The notes beneath the pieces are model-generated. The model saw nothing but the letters and a program-made list of their open reading frames with translations. It did no database searches and was not told the origin of the DNA. A stretch of DNA of 64,000 bases from Noviherbaspirillum saxi (GTDB taxonomy: Bacteria; Pseudomonadota; Gammaproteobacteria; Burkholderiales; Burkholderiaceae_D), in contig NZ_QYUO01000003.1 in the NCBI RefSeq assembly GCF_003591035.1, positions 1,054,001 through 1,118,000 of the forward strand, in the 5' to 3' direction. Below, piece after piece: positions 18,748 to 28,416 of the stretch. The position numbers and the translations under genes are program-made. How positions within the stretch are numbered: position 1 is the first letter of the stretch; each line of letters opens with the position of its first letter.

Positions 18748-19140
18748 CTATTTGGCGACGTGCCAGATATTATTCACGCCATCGCCTGTCTTGTCGCCAG
18801 GCTTCTGGTCTTTTATCCAGTAATACAAGGGCTTGCCTTTGTAAGCGTATTGCTTCTTGCCGTCATCCCGTGTAATCACGGAAAAGTCGCCGGATGGCGT
18901 ACCGCTTGCCGCAGTGAACGGAGGCCAGTTTTCAGCGCACTGGCCGTTGCACATGCTTTTTCCCTCAGCATCCTTATCGTAGGTGTAAAGCGTCATGCCG
19001 TTGCTGCCTACAAGTACGCCGTCCTGCATTTTTGCCGGTGCCGAGCTTTGTGAAAAAGCCATGCCCGCGGCGGACAGAGTACCGATAAACAATGCCGACG
19101 CACAAATGCGGAACGAGGAAGTTGTTTTGCGAATGTTCAT
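18748..19140 (-). CDS. Secreted protein of the COG4315 / Lipoprotein_15 repeat family
   Basis: The 130-residue protein has a Sec signal peptide (MNIRKTTSSFRICASALFIGTLSAAGMAFS) and two copies of the short beta-rich repeat of this family: GVLVGSNGMTLYTYDKDAEGKSMCNGQCAENWPPF and KKQYAYKGKPLYYWIKDQKPGDKTGDGVNNIWHV. The two Cys in the first repeat probably form a disulfide. The family is common in proteobacteria and its function is unknown. The start at 19140 has AAGGAA a few bases upstream. The gene stands alone on the minus strand. Confidence 0.9.
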   Translation of the reverse strand: MNIRKTTSSFRICASALFIGTLSAAGMAFSQSSAPAKMQDGVLVGSNGMTLYTYDKDAEGKSMCNGQCAENWPPFTAASGTPSGDFSVITRDDGKKQYAYKGKPLYYWIKDQKPGDKTGDGVNNIWHVAK

Positions 19141-19607
19141 GGCAATTCCTTTCTTCTTGGTTGTGAGGTTTCATGAAGATAAACGTGCCAATGCTAGGAC
19201 GGATTCCATACGTCCTGGACAGCCATCTTTCTCCAAGAGAGATTCGAGCGTACGTCACGCCCGCATGAATCATTTGAGCCAGCGCAAGAGGGTAGACAAC
19301 GCCAGGCTTTTGAGGTTTTCAGTGTTGCAGCAAACTACGGTAAATGGTTTACACCGGCATGGGTTACCGTTGCGAAGCGGAGACATTTCTTATCCAACCA
19401 ACAATGCGTTTTGTAGGCCCTGGCCTCTTCATGTTTCTTTTGGAAAATATGTCTGTTATGTTGGAGACTCGGGGCATGAAAGCGCCGTACGGTAAAGCGT
19501 GGACCATACCGCGCATCCGTCAATTCGAGAGTAGTGGCAGGATGGTTTTGTCGTGCGATTTGGCGAAAGCCGCCGCGGCGCCACTTCCCACGTAGAGGAG
19601 CCTATAC
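19141..19607. other. Intergenic region between divergent genes
   Basis: About 470 bases between the secreted repeat protein and the chemoreceptor gene. Short open frames here lack ribosome sites and protein-like composition. I recognise nothing further. Confidence 0.35.
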
Positions 19608-21572
19608 ATGAATATGTTTTCCGTCCTGAATCGCATGCTCCTATGGCACAAGTTCGTGATTCTGAGCATTGTCGGTCTCATCCTGATCACGATCCCCACC
19701 ACACTGTACCTGCGCGAGTCGAGCAAAATTCTCAATGCCCTCACGATGGAAACGCTGGCTCGCGTCCCCATGGCAACGATCCTCAAAACGATCCAGAGCA
19801 CGCAGCAGCATCGCGGCTTGTCGGCGTTGGTGTTGGGCGGTGTCAGGGAAGCCGAAGGAAAACGTGACGACAAACAGATCGAAGCGGATCGATACTACGA
19901 AAAGGTAAGCGCAATCGTCAAGGAATTGGGCAACAGAGAGATCGAGGCGGCCTGGGAACCAGCGAAGCGCGATTGGGAAACCTTGCGTGCCGGAGTCAGC
20001 AATCGCACGTTGTCCGTCCCGCAAAGCTACGAGGCGCATACCGCACTGGTGCCGAAGCTGCTGGTCGTCAATGAATTGATGGCCGACTACTATGGTTTGA
20101 ATCTCGACCCCGATCCCGATACCTATCAACTCATCCAGTCGATGTTCTATCAATTGCCCTATCTCTCCGAAGAACTGGGGAAGATGCGCGCCAAAGGAGC
20201 TGGCTTGTTAGCCACGAAATCGGCAACAGCCGAAGATCGCCTGGTATTGTCGGCCATCGTGGCGCGTGTCAGCGACCGGTTGTATCAGACTGTTACCCAA
20301 TACAACAAGGCAGCCACTGCCAATCCGCGCATTCACGACAAGCTTGGAGCAAGCATCAAGGCGATGAACGACCTGGCGACGCAAACCATGCAGTTGGCCA
20401 CCGATAAGATCGTCAAAGCCGATCCACTCGAATACTCCGGCTCGGAATATGTGAAGCTCACCACGCAGGCGATCGATGCGCAATTTGCGACGAATACGCT
20501 TGCAACCGAGGAACTCAACGCCATCTTGGACGAAAAGATCTCGGCTCGGCAGATCACGCGCGGCGTGATGATGGCATCGATTTTTGGCCTCATCGCATTA
20601 GGCGGCCTCATCCTGTTTTTGATCGCCCGCTCGGTGAGCCGGCCGCTCAATCACGCCGTCGAAATTGCCGAGCGTGTAGCTTCCGGCGATCTGACGTCGA
20701 GCTTCGATATCAGCGGCAAGAACGAGACGGCCAGATTGATGATGTCGTTGAAACAGATGAATGACAACCTCAGGCGCATCGTCGGCGACGTTCGCACCAG
20801 CGTCGACACGATCGCCTCGGCGTCGAATGATATTGCGAGCGGCAACGCCGATCTATCGTCGCGCACGGAGTCACAGGCATCGAGCCTGGAAGAAACCGCG
20901 TCGTCGATGGAAGAAATCACCTCCACGGTGCGCCAGAATGCGGACAATGCGAAGCATGCCACTCAGCTGGTCAGCAGCGCATCCGAGGTCGCAGTCAAGG
21001 GCGGTCGGGTGGTGTCCGAAGTCGTGCAGACTATGGCGGCGATCAATGACAGTTCGCGCAGGATCGTCGATATCACCAATGTTATCGACGGCATCGCCTT
21101 CCAGACCAATATCCTTGCCTTGAATGCGGCAGTCGAGGCTGCACGCGCCGGCGAACAAGGACGCGGTTTTGCGGTGGTGGCTGCCGAAGTGCGCAGTCTG
21201 GCGCAGCGCAGCGCGTCCGCCGCCAAGGAAATCAAGGGGCTCATCGACGACAGCGTCGAGAAAGTCGATGCGGGCAATCGCTTGGTGGCGCGGGCCGGCG
21301 CATCGATGGAAGAAATCGTGTTGAGCGTCAAGGGTGTGACAGACGTCATTTCCGAGATCGTGTCGGCGTCGCAGGAACAGGCCGCCGGCATCGACCAGGT
21401 CAGTCAGGCAATCACGCATCTGGACGAAACGACACAACAGAATTCGGCGCTCGTAGAGCAAGCTGCGGCGGCCGCGGAAAGTCTGCACGAGCAGGCGCAG
21501 TTGCTGGTGCGGGCGATGGGCATGTTCAAGCTGCGCGAGGGCGAGATGGCGATGACGCCGATGAAAACATAG
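19608..21572 (+). CDS. Methyl-accepting chemotaxis protein
   Basis: The 654-residue chemoreceptor has a first membrane helix at about 15-36, a periplasmic helical sensor domain of about 285 residues, a second helix at about 325-347, a HAMP domain ([28 protein letters not shown]) and a long cytoplasmic coiled coil. The hairpin tip that contacts CheA and CheW is intact ([34 protein letters not shown]). The sensor begins with [15 protein letters not shown], which resembles the start of NIT-type sensor domains, but that assignment is tentative. AGGAG lies nine bases before the start. The C-terminus lacks a CheR-tethering pentapeptide. It stands alone, without other che genes. Confidence 0.96.
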   Translation: MNMFSVLNRMLLWHKFVILSIVGLILITIPTTLYLRESSKILNALTMETLARVPMATILKTIQSTQQHRGLSALVLGGVREAEGKRDDKQIEADRYYEKVSAIVKELGNREIEAAWEPAKRDWETLRAGVSNRTLSVPQSYEAHTALVPKLLVVNELMADYYGLNLDPDPDTYQLIQSMFYQLPYLSEELGKMRAKGAGLLATKSATAEDRLVLSAIVARVSDRLYQTVTQYNKAATANPRIHDKLGASIKAMNDLATQTMQLATDKIVKADPLEYSGSEYVKLTTQAIDAQFATNTLATEELNAILDEKISARQITRGVMMASIFGLIALGGLILFLIARSVSRPLNHAVEIAERVASGDLTSSFDISGKNETARLMMSLKQMNDNLRRIVGDVRTSVDTIASASNDIASGNADLSSRTESQASSLEETASSMEEITSTVRQNADNAKHATQLVSSASEVAVKGGRVVSEVVQTMAAINDSSRRIVDITNVIDGIAFQTNILALNAAVEAARAGEQGRGFAVVAAEVRSLAQRSASAAKEIKGLIDDSVEKVDAGNRLVARAGASMEEIVLSVKGVTDVISEIVSASQEQAAGIDQVSQAITHLDETTQQNSALVEQAAAAAESLHEQAQLLVRAMGMFKLREGEMAMTPMKT

Positions 21573-21740
21573 CCGCTGTCTTGCATCAATGGGAGCGCGG
21601 CAAGACGGAGGGCATTTCCTTCCGGTCAGATGGGGGACGAGCTTTCGGTGTTGTAGCGCAGACGGAAGCAAGAAGCGTTTATGCATCGAAAGCGAAAGGG
21701 GCTTGTTCACGTCATTTTGAATGGTCAGCCGGAGGACGTA

Positions 21741-22745
21741 ATGAGTATACGGTCGCTATGTTTTCTTGCAACGATTTTGGTAGCGCCTTCAATATGGGCA
21801 ATGGAGCCTGGCTCGGTCTTGTCGAAGCAGGTCGAAAATTCGATCGGTATGAAGTTTGTCCTCATACCCTCTGGCGATTTTTTGATGGGAAGCGACGAGT
21901 CGGCTGAATCCCTGGCTGCGGCTTATCCGCAATACGACCGCGCCCGCTTCCTGGCGATTGGCGACGAAGCTCCGGTTCATAAAGTGCGTATCACACGGGC
22001 TTTCTATCTGGGGCAGCATGAGGTGACCGTTGGACAGTTTCGGCAATTTCTGGAACAGACAGGTTATCGGCCGGAATCCGAGTCCGACGGTACCGGCGCT
22101 TACGGGTACAACCCGGCTTATGACCCGACCCAGTCCGCCCGCGGCGATGCCTTCGAAGGAAGAGACATCAGATTTTCATGGCGCAATCCGGGCTTTGATC
22201 AGACCGATGATCACCCTGTTGTGAACGTGACATGGAATGATGCAACGGCATTGTGCAAATGGCTCAGCAAGAAGGAGGGAAAGACTTACCGCCTGCCTAC
22301 CGAAGCGGAATGGGAATACAGTGCGCGGGCCAATACCCGCACCCGATATCATAGTGGCGACGACCCTGAGTCCCTGTCGAAAGTAGCGAACGTCTTTGAT
22401 GTCACCGCAACGAAAAACTGGATCAAATGGGAAAGTTACGCGCTTGAAGGGCGTGACGGTTATGCGTTCACTTCACCGGTCGGCAGCTTTGCGCCGAATG
22501 CGTTCGGACTCTACGACATGCATGGCAACGTATGGGAATGGACCGCGGACTGGCATGATGAAAAGTATTACCTCAATTCACCGACCGATGACCCGAAGGG
22601 CCCAGACACCGGTTCGGTACGCGTACGTCGCGGTGGCTCTTGGCATACATGGTCGTTTTATGCGAGGTCATCGTATCGAAACTGGAATTCTCCTGCAACG
22701 CGCTATACGCTGGTCGGCATGCGGCTCGTACGCGAGGAAAAATAG
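21741..22745 (+). CDS. Secreted SUMF1/formylglycine-generating-enzyme-like protein
   Basis: After a signal peptide (MSIRSLCFLATILVAPSIWA) the protein has the SUMF1 fold: EFWMGS-like FLMGSDES, EAPVHKVRITRAFYLGQHEVTVGQFRQFLEQTGY, HPVVNVTWNDATALCKWLSKKEGKTYRLPTEAEWEYSAR, GLYDMHGNVWEWTADW and RRGGSWHTWSFYARSSYRNW. The two active-site cysteines found near the C-terminus of true sulfatase-activating enzymes are absent (SWHTWSFYARSS), so it probably is not a formylglycine generator; many bacterial members are binding or structural proteins or tailor other substrates. The start at 21741 has GGAGG six bases upstream. No sulfatase gene is nearby. Confidence 0.9.
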   Translation: MSIRSLCFLATILVAPSIWAMEPGSVLSKQVENSIGMKFVLIPSGDFLMGSDESAESLAAAYPQYDRARFLAIGDEAPVHKVRITRAFYLGQHEVTVGQFRQFLEQTGYRPESESDGTGAYGYNPAYDPTQSARGDAFEGRDIRFSWRNPGFDQTDDHPVVNVTWNDATALCKWLSKKEGKTYRLPTEAEWEYSARANTRTRYHSGDDPESLSKVANVFDVTATKNWIKWESYALEGRDGYAFTSPVGSFAPNAFGLYDMHGNVWEWTADWHDEKYYLNSPTDDPKGPDTGSVRVRRGGSWHTWSFYARSSYRNWNSPATRYTLVGMRLVREEK

Positions 22746-22861
22746 CAGCGTTTCCTGATGGAGGAGGGGGCATTTAGCTTGAGATCAGCCAAGACTCGGC
22801 ACCAGGAATGGCTTGGTTCGGTAGCGCCAAGTATCCTTCTGGCGCACAATCAAGTAACCTA

Positions 22862-22890
22862 GTGGGTCATTTGGCAACAGGATGCGCATA
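22862..22890 (+). repeat. Short sequence element shared with 29093-29121
   Basis: GTGGGTCATTTGGCAACAG and the following ATGCGC block recur at 29093-29121 with four mismatches in 29 bases. Both copies lie upstream of a regulatory gene (LacI here, HDOD-GGDEF there), 15-90 bases from the start. It may be a shared binding site or a repeat remnant. Confidence 0.4.
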
Positions 22891-22903
22891 CGTTTTTAAA
22901 ATA

Positions 22904-23968
22904 ATGAAAGACAACAAGAAACCTTCCTTGCAACCCAGCGCATCTGCGCCGCGCCGGCTTACCATCAAGGATGTGGCGCACGCCGCGGGCGTGTCGCTGA
23001 CCACAGTGTCCCATGCGCTTAACGATCGTGGATATGTCGATCCGGACACCCGGGCAAAGGTAAAGCGTGTGGCTAAAGAACTTGGCTATCGTCCAAACCT
23101 CCGAGCGCAGCGCTTGCGGACCGGTAAAGCAAACAGCATTGCGCTGCTCTCTTCGATGCCGTTCGCCGTGGCCGGTGGTTCGTCGCGCCTGGGCTTCATG
23201 ATGGAGATTGCTGCAATTGCCGCGGAAGCTGCGCTACAGCAGGGGCAAGCGCTAATATTGGTGCCCCATTTGGAAGGTTCGCGGCAGCTATTGAATGAAC
23301 TGGATGTCGATGGAGCACTTGTTGTCGAGCCTATCGCTCGCGATCCTCAGATCCTGCGCTTGCAGGAACGTGGAATCACCGTGGTTTCCATCGGCGCGTT
23401 GGCCGACAAAGACTTGTTAATTCCGCATGTAGACTTGCAGTCAGGGTTGGCCGGGCAATTGTTGCTTGACCATTTATTCTCTCAGGGTGCACGGCGCATC
23501 GCTTTGCTGATCGGATCGGAGCAACGCCATTCATACATTGAAATGGAGCGTGTCTACTCGTCCTTTGTACGCGAACACGGCTTGCGCGGGTTGGTGATAA
23601 AGGCGGATGAAACCGGGGGAGAAGAGGCGGGAAGAGTAGCATGCCGCCAACTGTTCACCGATGAACCGGGGATTGATGCGCTCTGTGTGCCGGTGGATGC
23701 GTTTGCTACCGGTGCGATCAAGGCCTTGACCGAACTTGGCCGCAAGGTGCCGGACGACGTCATGGTGGTTACCCGTTACGACGGTTTGCGCGCCAGGAAT
23801 TCCAAGCCACCTCTGACCGCAGTTAACCTGCATCTTGAACATGTCTCTTCGTTAGCGGTGGATTTGCTTTTCCAGCACATCTGTGGCGACACACGCTGCA
23901 ACGCGGTATTGGGACCGGCACCGACTCTCCAAATACGCGAATCCTCGACACCTCGCAGGTCAGAATAA
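22904..23968 (+). CDS. LacI-family transcriptional regulator
   Basis: The 354-residue protein has the LacI DNA-binding domain (LTIKDVAHAAGVSLTTVSHALNDRGYVDPDTRAKVKRVAKELGYRPN, about residues 19-64) with the hinge helix, followed by a periplasmic-binding-type ligand domain. The start at 22904 (MKDNKK) is chosen because the frame upstream is unrelated; there is no strong ribosome site. Two palindromes of LacI type lie between this gene and the permease gene downstream, so it very probably represses the permease / amidohydrolase / exporter operon. The inducer is likely the transported base or a breakdown product. Confidence 0.94.
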   Translation: MKDNKKPSLQPSASAPRRLTIKDVAHAAGVSLTTVSHALNDRGYVDPDTRAKVKRVAKELGYRPNLRAQRLRTGKANSIALLSSMPFAVAGGSSRLGFMMEIAAIAAEAALQQGQALILVPHLEGSRQLLNELDVDGALVVEPIARDPQILRLQERGITVVSIGALADKDLLIPHVDLQSGLAGQLLLDHLFSQGARRIALLIGSEQRHSYIEMERVYSSFVREHGLRGLVIKADETGGEEAGRVACRQLFTDEPGIDALCVPVDAFATGAIKALTELGRKVPDDVMVVTRYDGLRARNSKPPLTAVNLHLEHVSSLAVDLLFQHICGDTRCNAVLGPAPTLQIRESSTPRRSE

Positions 23969-24062
23969 AAAGAGAGGCCTGCCGCTTTCGATAAGGATTA
24001 AACAGGTGTCTTAACTGCAAGAAAACAGGCAGCTTGCAAATCATTTGGCTTTCGCATAGACT

Positions 24063-24080
24063 CCCCAAATCGATTTGGGG
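24063..24080. promoter_or_regulatory. LacI-type operator 1
   Basis: CCCCAAATCGATTTGGGG is a perfect 18 bp palindrome with the central CG typical of LacI-family sites. It lies between the LacI gene and the operon it probably controls. Confidence 0.85.
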
Positions 24081-24162
24081 AATTTGGCGCTTCCGCTTTT
24101 GCCGTTGCAAGGAACAAAGCTAGCAGCGATATCATTTATGCACAAGCAAAGCACGGCGCCAT

Positions 24163-24179
24163 CCAAAATCGATTTGGGG
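24163..24179. promoter_or_regulatory. LacI-type operator 2
   Basis: CCAAAATCGATTTGGGG repeats operator 1 with one mismatch per half-site set. The two centres are 99 bases apart, a spacing that would allow a repression loop. It lies about 130 bases before the permease start. Confidence 0.85.
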
Positions 24180-24309
24180 TAGTCAGTAGTTAAGAAAGGG
24201 CGTAATAAGCCCCCTATAGAGGGACAGCGCGCTGGAAGGCTTTCAATCACAACGCGGTTTTAGTTGCGCTTCTGCAAGGACATGCAACTAAGAAAGAATG
24301 GAGACACGC

Positions 24310-25743
24310 ATGCCAGACAACCTAAGGAATCCGACCGCTAATTCTGCAGCAGAATTAGCAGGCGGCCACATTAATACATCGAATCAACACACCATACGGA
24401 TTAACCACCCCGAAAAGACGAGCAGCGTTCCGGAAGTTGATGAAAAACTTCCACTCACCAAACTTGTTGCATTCGGTTTGCAGCATGTGCTGGTCATGGC
24501 CGCCTCGCCTATCGCCTCGGTATTCCTCATGGCCAAGGCACTCGGTTTCTCGTCGGCGCTTACCATCAATTTGCTCAGCGCGACATTCATCATGTGCGGC
24601 ATCGGCACCCTATTGCAATCTTTCGGTCCGCGCGGTATCGGCGCTCGCCTGCCGTTCATTATGCTGCCGGGCGGCGCGCCGATCGTACTCTTCATTCTTA
24701 TCGCGCAGCAGACCGACCTGCAGACCGCAGCCGGCGCGGTGTTGTTAACCGGCGTCGCTTATTTCGTCCTGTTGCCTATTTTCCGACGCTGTTTGCAGTA
24801 TTTCCCGTTAGTGGTCGTCGGCACGATGCTGTTGCTGGTGTCGATCAACCTGACAAAAGTGTCCGGAATCCTGATCACCGGCAATCCGGGCACGCCCGGT
24901 TTCGCCAGTCCGCAAAACCTGTTTCTGGCGTTTGCGACGATCGCATGCACCGTACTGTTTTCTCGCGTATTGACCGGCATGTGGCGTCAGCTGTCGATCC
25001 TGCTCGGACTGATTGCCGGCACCCTGGTTGCGATAGCCATCGGGGCATTCCACGCCGAGCCGATTCCGCTATGGCCGCTGTTCAGTGCGCCGAGCTTGCT
25101 GCCTTTTGGCATGCCGAAGTTCGACATCATCGCAGCCCTTCCGCTCATTATCTTTTCGGTCATCTCGATGGTGGAAGCAACCGGCCAGACCGTCGCGATC
25201 GGCGAAGCGGTTGGCAAGGACATCGATCAAAAGCGCGACGTGCCCAAGACGATTCGCGGCGACGCGGTGATCTCCTTCCTGGGAGGCTTGTTCGGCACCT
25301 CGCTAATCATCACCAGCGGAGAGAACATCGGCGTGGTGCGTGCAACCGGCGTGCGCTCGCGTTATGTGACCGTCATGTCCGGGCTCATCCTGGTCGTGTT
25401 CGGCCTGCTCGCGCCGTTGACAAAACTGATCAGCTTCGTGCCTGAAGCCGTTGTTGGCGGCACCGGGGTGATCGTATTCGCAATCGTCGGGATCATGGGC
25501 ATCGACATGCTGCGGCGCGTCGACCTGCGCGATCATGCCAACATGTACATCGTCGCCATTGCGCTGTCGGCTGGACTGTTGCCGATCCTGATCCCAGGCC
25601 TCTATTCCAATTTCCCGCCCAATGTTCGCATGCTGCTGGGAAATGGCGTGGCCATGGGCGCCATTGCGGCCGCACTGATGAATTTCGTCTTCTTCCATAT
25701 CGGAAGAGGGCGAGGCAAAGGCGGTCAGGCCGCGCACCACTGA
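24310..25743 (+). CDS. NCS2-family purine/pyrimidine permease
   Basis: This is an inner-membrane nucleobase:proton (or sodium) symporter of the uracil/xanthine/urate family, about 477 residues with some 12-14 membrane helices. Family marks are FGLQHVLVMAASPIASVF, RLPFIMLPGGAPIV, the signature region VISMVEATGQTVAIGEAVGKD (VEATGQ where many members have VETTGD) and GTSLIITSGENIGVVRATGVRSRYV. The N-terminal 40 residues are a polar extension. The start at 24310 has GGAGA six bases upstream, which overlaps the alternative ATG at 24298. It is the first gene of a three-gene operon and its substrate is probably the compound deaminated by the next gene. Confidence 0.92.
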   Translation: MPDNLRNPTANSAAELAGGHINTSNQHTIRINHPEKTSSVPEVDEKLPLTKLVAFGLQHVLVMAASPIASVFLMAKALGFSSALTINLLSATFIMCGIGTLLQSFGPRGIGARLPFIMLPGGAPIVLFILIAQQTDLQTAAGAVLLTGVAYFVLLPIFRRCLQYFPLVVVGTMLLLVSINLTKVSGILITGNPGTPGFASPQNLFLAFATIACTVLFSRVLTGMWRQLSILLGLIAGTLVAIAIGAFHAEPIPLWPLFSAPSLLPFGMPKFDIIAALPLIIFSVISMVEATGQTVAIGEAVGKDIDQKRDVPKTIRGDAVISFLGGLFGTSLIITSGENIGVVRATGVRSRYVTVMSGLILVVFGLLAPLTKLISFVPEAVVGGTGVIVFAIVGIMGIDMLRRVDLRDHANMYIVAIALSAGLLPILIPGLYSNFPPNVRMLLGNGVAMGAIAAALMNFVFFHIGRGRGKGGQAAHH

Positions 25744-25941
25744 TCCGGCCAATCGGCGCGCGTTTGGTACGCCGCCGGCTCCCGACATATCGCATTTCGC
25801 GTTGCACCTGCTCGTTCGCTGCGGGAGGTGGAGGCCTTTGCCGGCGAAATGCGTTGATCGTGATTGCTGTAGCTCGACGAAGTCTCGCGAGATGATTTGA
25901 CACGAAGGTTGTAGCACGACCTTCAAAATTTAAGGTGGAAT

Positions 25942-27345
25942 ATGGATTCACGTTTTGCAGCAGAAGCATTTGCGCACGAAGAGCAGTTACTCATTCCGGA
26001 GTGGCTGTTGTTGAAAGATGGGCCGGTGCGCGGACACGCCGTCGTGGTATCGCAAGGGCGGTTCAAGGCAGTCGGTCCAACCGTTGCGTTGAAGATGCGG
26101 TTTCCGGATATCGCAACAACCGAGCTCGCCGATACTCTGCTGATGCCCGGCTTCGTCGATACACACCATCACCTTACCCAATCGTTCGGCAAGTCACTGG
26201 TATTCGGCGAGCCGTCTGAAATATTTCGTCGAGTCTGGGTGCCGCTGGAAGGGTGCCTGAATGAAGAACACCTGTATCTTGCCTCCAAGCTGTCCGCATT
26301 GGAGGCATTGCGTGGCGGCTTTACGACGGTAAGCGATGCTGGAACCAGGGCCGATGCGAGCGTCGGCGCGATCGCCAAAGCCGCGACCGACGCCGGGCTT
26401 CGATGCGTGCTGGGCTTGATCTGCAATGATCTCGGCGGCATTAAGACACCGCAGCGAGCCGAGGCAATCGTCGAGCGTGCAGAGCAACATATCGCGCGCT
26501 GGGAAAGCGACCGCCTGATCCATCCATCGCTGGCGATATCGATTCCGGAAGCCGCCACCGATGGCATGCTGACTAAGATCTCCAACCTGTGCGCGGAAGC
26601 TGGATGCGCTTTCCAGACGCACGTGAACGAACACCTGGCTGCGGTGGAGCGCTCTATCGAGCAGCGCAAGCTACGCCCGATCGAACATCTGCACCGGGTC
26701 GGCGCACTCGGTCCGCAAGCGCTGCTCGCGCATGCGACCTTGGTGACGCCGACGGAAATCAAGATGCTGTGCGATAGCGGCGCAGCGGTCAGTTACAACC
26801 CGGTTGCCAGCGCCTGGAAAGGAAATGCGGTCGCACCCGCGCATCTGATGACGACGCTCGGCATTCGTTTGGGACTGGGCACCGACGGTACCAGGAGCGA
26901 TGGCTTCCGCCTGCTCGACTATGCCGAAGCCGCGCAACGTTTTGCATTCGGTCTCGGCATTGGCGATTCGTCCTGCGGAGGAGGGTGGACATGGATGGAG
27001 CACGCTACGTTCCATGGAGCGCAAGCTCTTGGCCTGGATAGCGTGACCGGCGAAATTGCCGCCGGCAAGGACGCGGATTTTCTGCTGGTTGACTTGAACG
27101 TACCGGAAATGCAGCCTTCCTGGGACCTGACATGGGAACTGGTGCGGCTTGCCAATCGCGATCAAATCATGGGCGTATTCGTTGCCGGCAAATTGCGCTT
27201 GTGGCAAGGATGGCCTGTCGACTGGGATGCAAAGTTGTTGATGGCGCAAGTCGCGCAAGTGGCGAAGACAGTGGTGGCCGAAGCGCCGATCACTAAGTTG
27301 CATGGCTTTGCGTCGGAACATCGGTTTGCACGGACTGGCTCATGA
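25942..27345 (+). CDS. Amidohydrolase-superfamily deaminase/chlorohydrolase-like enzyme
   Basis: The 467-residue protein has the amidohydrolase metal site: MPGFVDTHHHLTQSF (HxH), QTHVNEHLA (third His), LLAHATLV (fourth His) and LGTDGTRSDG (metal-bridging Asp). These features put it with the mononuclear-zinc ATZ/TRZ group, which includes 8-oxoguanine deaminase, cytosine- and triazine-acting enzymes and S-adenosylhomocysteine deaminase. AAGGTGGA precedes the start. Next to a nucleobase permease it probably removes an amino group from an imported purine, pterin or triazine-like ring. The exact substrate cannot be read. Its stop overlaps the next start by four bases (ATGA). Confidence 0.9.
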   Translation: MDSRFAAEAFAHEEQLLIPEWLLLKDGPVRGHAVVVSQGRFKAVGPTVALKMRFPDIATTELADTLLMPGFVDTHHHLTQSFGKSLVFGEPSEIFRRVWVPLEGCLNEEHLYLASKLSALEALRGGFTTVSDAGTRADASVGAIAKAATDAGLRCVLGLICNDLGGIKTPQRAEAIVERAEQHIARWESDRLIHPSLAISIPEAATDGMLTKISNLCAEAGCAFQTHVNEHLAAVERSIEQRKLRPIEHLHRVGALGPQALLAHATLVTPTEIKMLCDSGAAVSYNPVASAWKGNAVAPAHLMTTLGIRLGLGTDGTRSDGFRLLDYAEAAQRFAFGLGIGDSSCGGGWTWMEHATFHGAQALGLDSVTGEIAAGKDADFLLVDLNVPEMQPSWDLTWELVRLANRDQIMGVFVAGKLRLWQGWPVDWDAKLLMAQVAQVAKTVVAEAPITKLHGFASEHRFARTGS

Positions 27346-28052
27346 GTACAGAAGTCTTGGCGATGATTGGGCTGGCGGTATTCATCGGTACGTTCATTCA
27401 GGGCGCCACCGGCATGGGCTTTGCGCTTATCGTGGCGCCGGTTCTGGGCATACTCCATCCGGCGTTGCTGCCGGGCGGCCTGCTCTTATTGATGCTGCCG
27501 CTTAATGCCTATGTCGCCTGGCGTGAATGGCAGGCGCTCGATCGCCATGGCGTCAAGTGGATTACGGCCGGCAGAACAGCCGGCACTTTTGGCGGGCTGG
27601 CAGTGTTGCTGGCGATCCCCGTGTCGTATCTGAACGTGGTGATCGGCGCGACCACGATTCTCGCCGCGATGGCGACTTTACTGTTGCCATCGTTTGCTCC
27701 CGGAAAACGCACATTCCTGTCGACTGGCGTGTTTACCGGGATCACAGAGACGGCAACCGGCATCGGCGGACCGCCTCTTGCGCTGGTATACCAGCACATG
27801 CCGGTCGCCACACTACGTTCGTCGGTCGCGCTGTGCTTCCTGATCGGAGAAATCATTTCGTTAGTGGTGCTGGCAGGCAGCGGACGGATTGATATCAGTT
27901 CCCTGTCGCCGCTCGTGTGGGTCATGCCTCCTCTGCTGATCGGCATCGTTGCCAGTCACATCGTCTACCAAAAAATTGAAACGCGGTTCTTGCGTATTTC
28001 TGTGCTGGTGTTCGCAATCGTTTCAGGCCTTTTCATCTTGCTACATCGGTAA
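27342..28052 (+). CDS. TauE/SafE-family membrane transporter
   Basis: The 236-residue protein has about eight hydrophobic segments and the two family repeats, each with a glycine-rich start: FIGTFIQGATGMGFALIVAPVLGIL and TGVFTGITETATGIGGPPLALVYQH. The family moves small anions such as sulfite, sulfoacetate and organic acids, usually outward. It overlaps the amidohydrolase stop (ATGA), so the three genes are one operon under the LacI operators. It probably exports a product or imports a related acid. Confidence 0.9.
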   Translation: MSTEVLAMIGLAVFIGTFIQGATGMGFALIVAPVLGILHPALLPGGLLLLMLPLNAYVAWREWQALDRHGVKWITAGRTAGTFGGLAVLLAIPVSYLNVVIGATTILAAMATLLLPSFAPGKRTFLSTGVFTGITETATGIGGPPLALVYQHMPVATLRSSVALCFLIGEIISLVVLAGSGRIDISSLSPLVWVMPPLLIGIVASHIVYQKIETRFLRISVLVFAIVSGLFILLHR

Positions 28053-28196
28053 TCGCAGATAGGGCAGTTGTATCAGGCGCGCTGGCCGGTTACACATTCC
28101 TGTCAGCCTCTATCCAGTAAGCCGATACGTGATGTCAAAAAAGAGAGAAGGTGTCGACACAAGACCGCGGGGATACGTTTGTGATGGGGATCCGGC

Positions 28197-28358
28197 ATCG
28201 CTTCTGAAGCGGCGGGCCGCATTTTTGCTTACCTCTACCGCCACGACAGCGAAGCCACGGCCTTGCTCACCGGCTCGCGCTGCTTCAACAGCCGTATTGA
28301 GCGCGAGAATGTTAGTCTGAAAAGCGATACCGTCGATGACGACGACAATTATGGTTGT
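28197..28358 (-). pseudogene. Fragment of a chemoreceptor signalling domain
   Basis: A 54-codon stretch on the minus strand ([22 protein letters not shown], then [22 protein letters not shown]) is the hairpin tip of a methyl-accepting chemotaxis protein, with unrelated sequence on both sides. It resembles the gene at 19608 in protein but differs clearly in DNA, so it is a remnant of another receptor. The bases around it (28053-28416) contain nothing else recognised. Confidence 0.75.
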
Positions 28359-28416
28359 ATTCAACACCTGCGTGATAAGCGTTGATCTGGTTCCAATCCT
28401 TCTGCCGCGCAGACTT

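Noticed and set aside
22870..22888. TTGGCAACAGGATGCGC as a sigma-54 promoter before the LacI gene
   Set aside because: The GG to GC distance is nine bases (or eleven for the next GC), not ten, and the -24 box lacks the CAC; both copies of the element have the same misfit.
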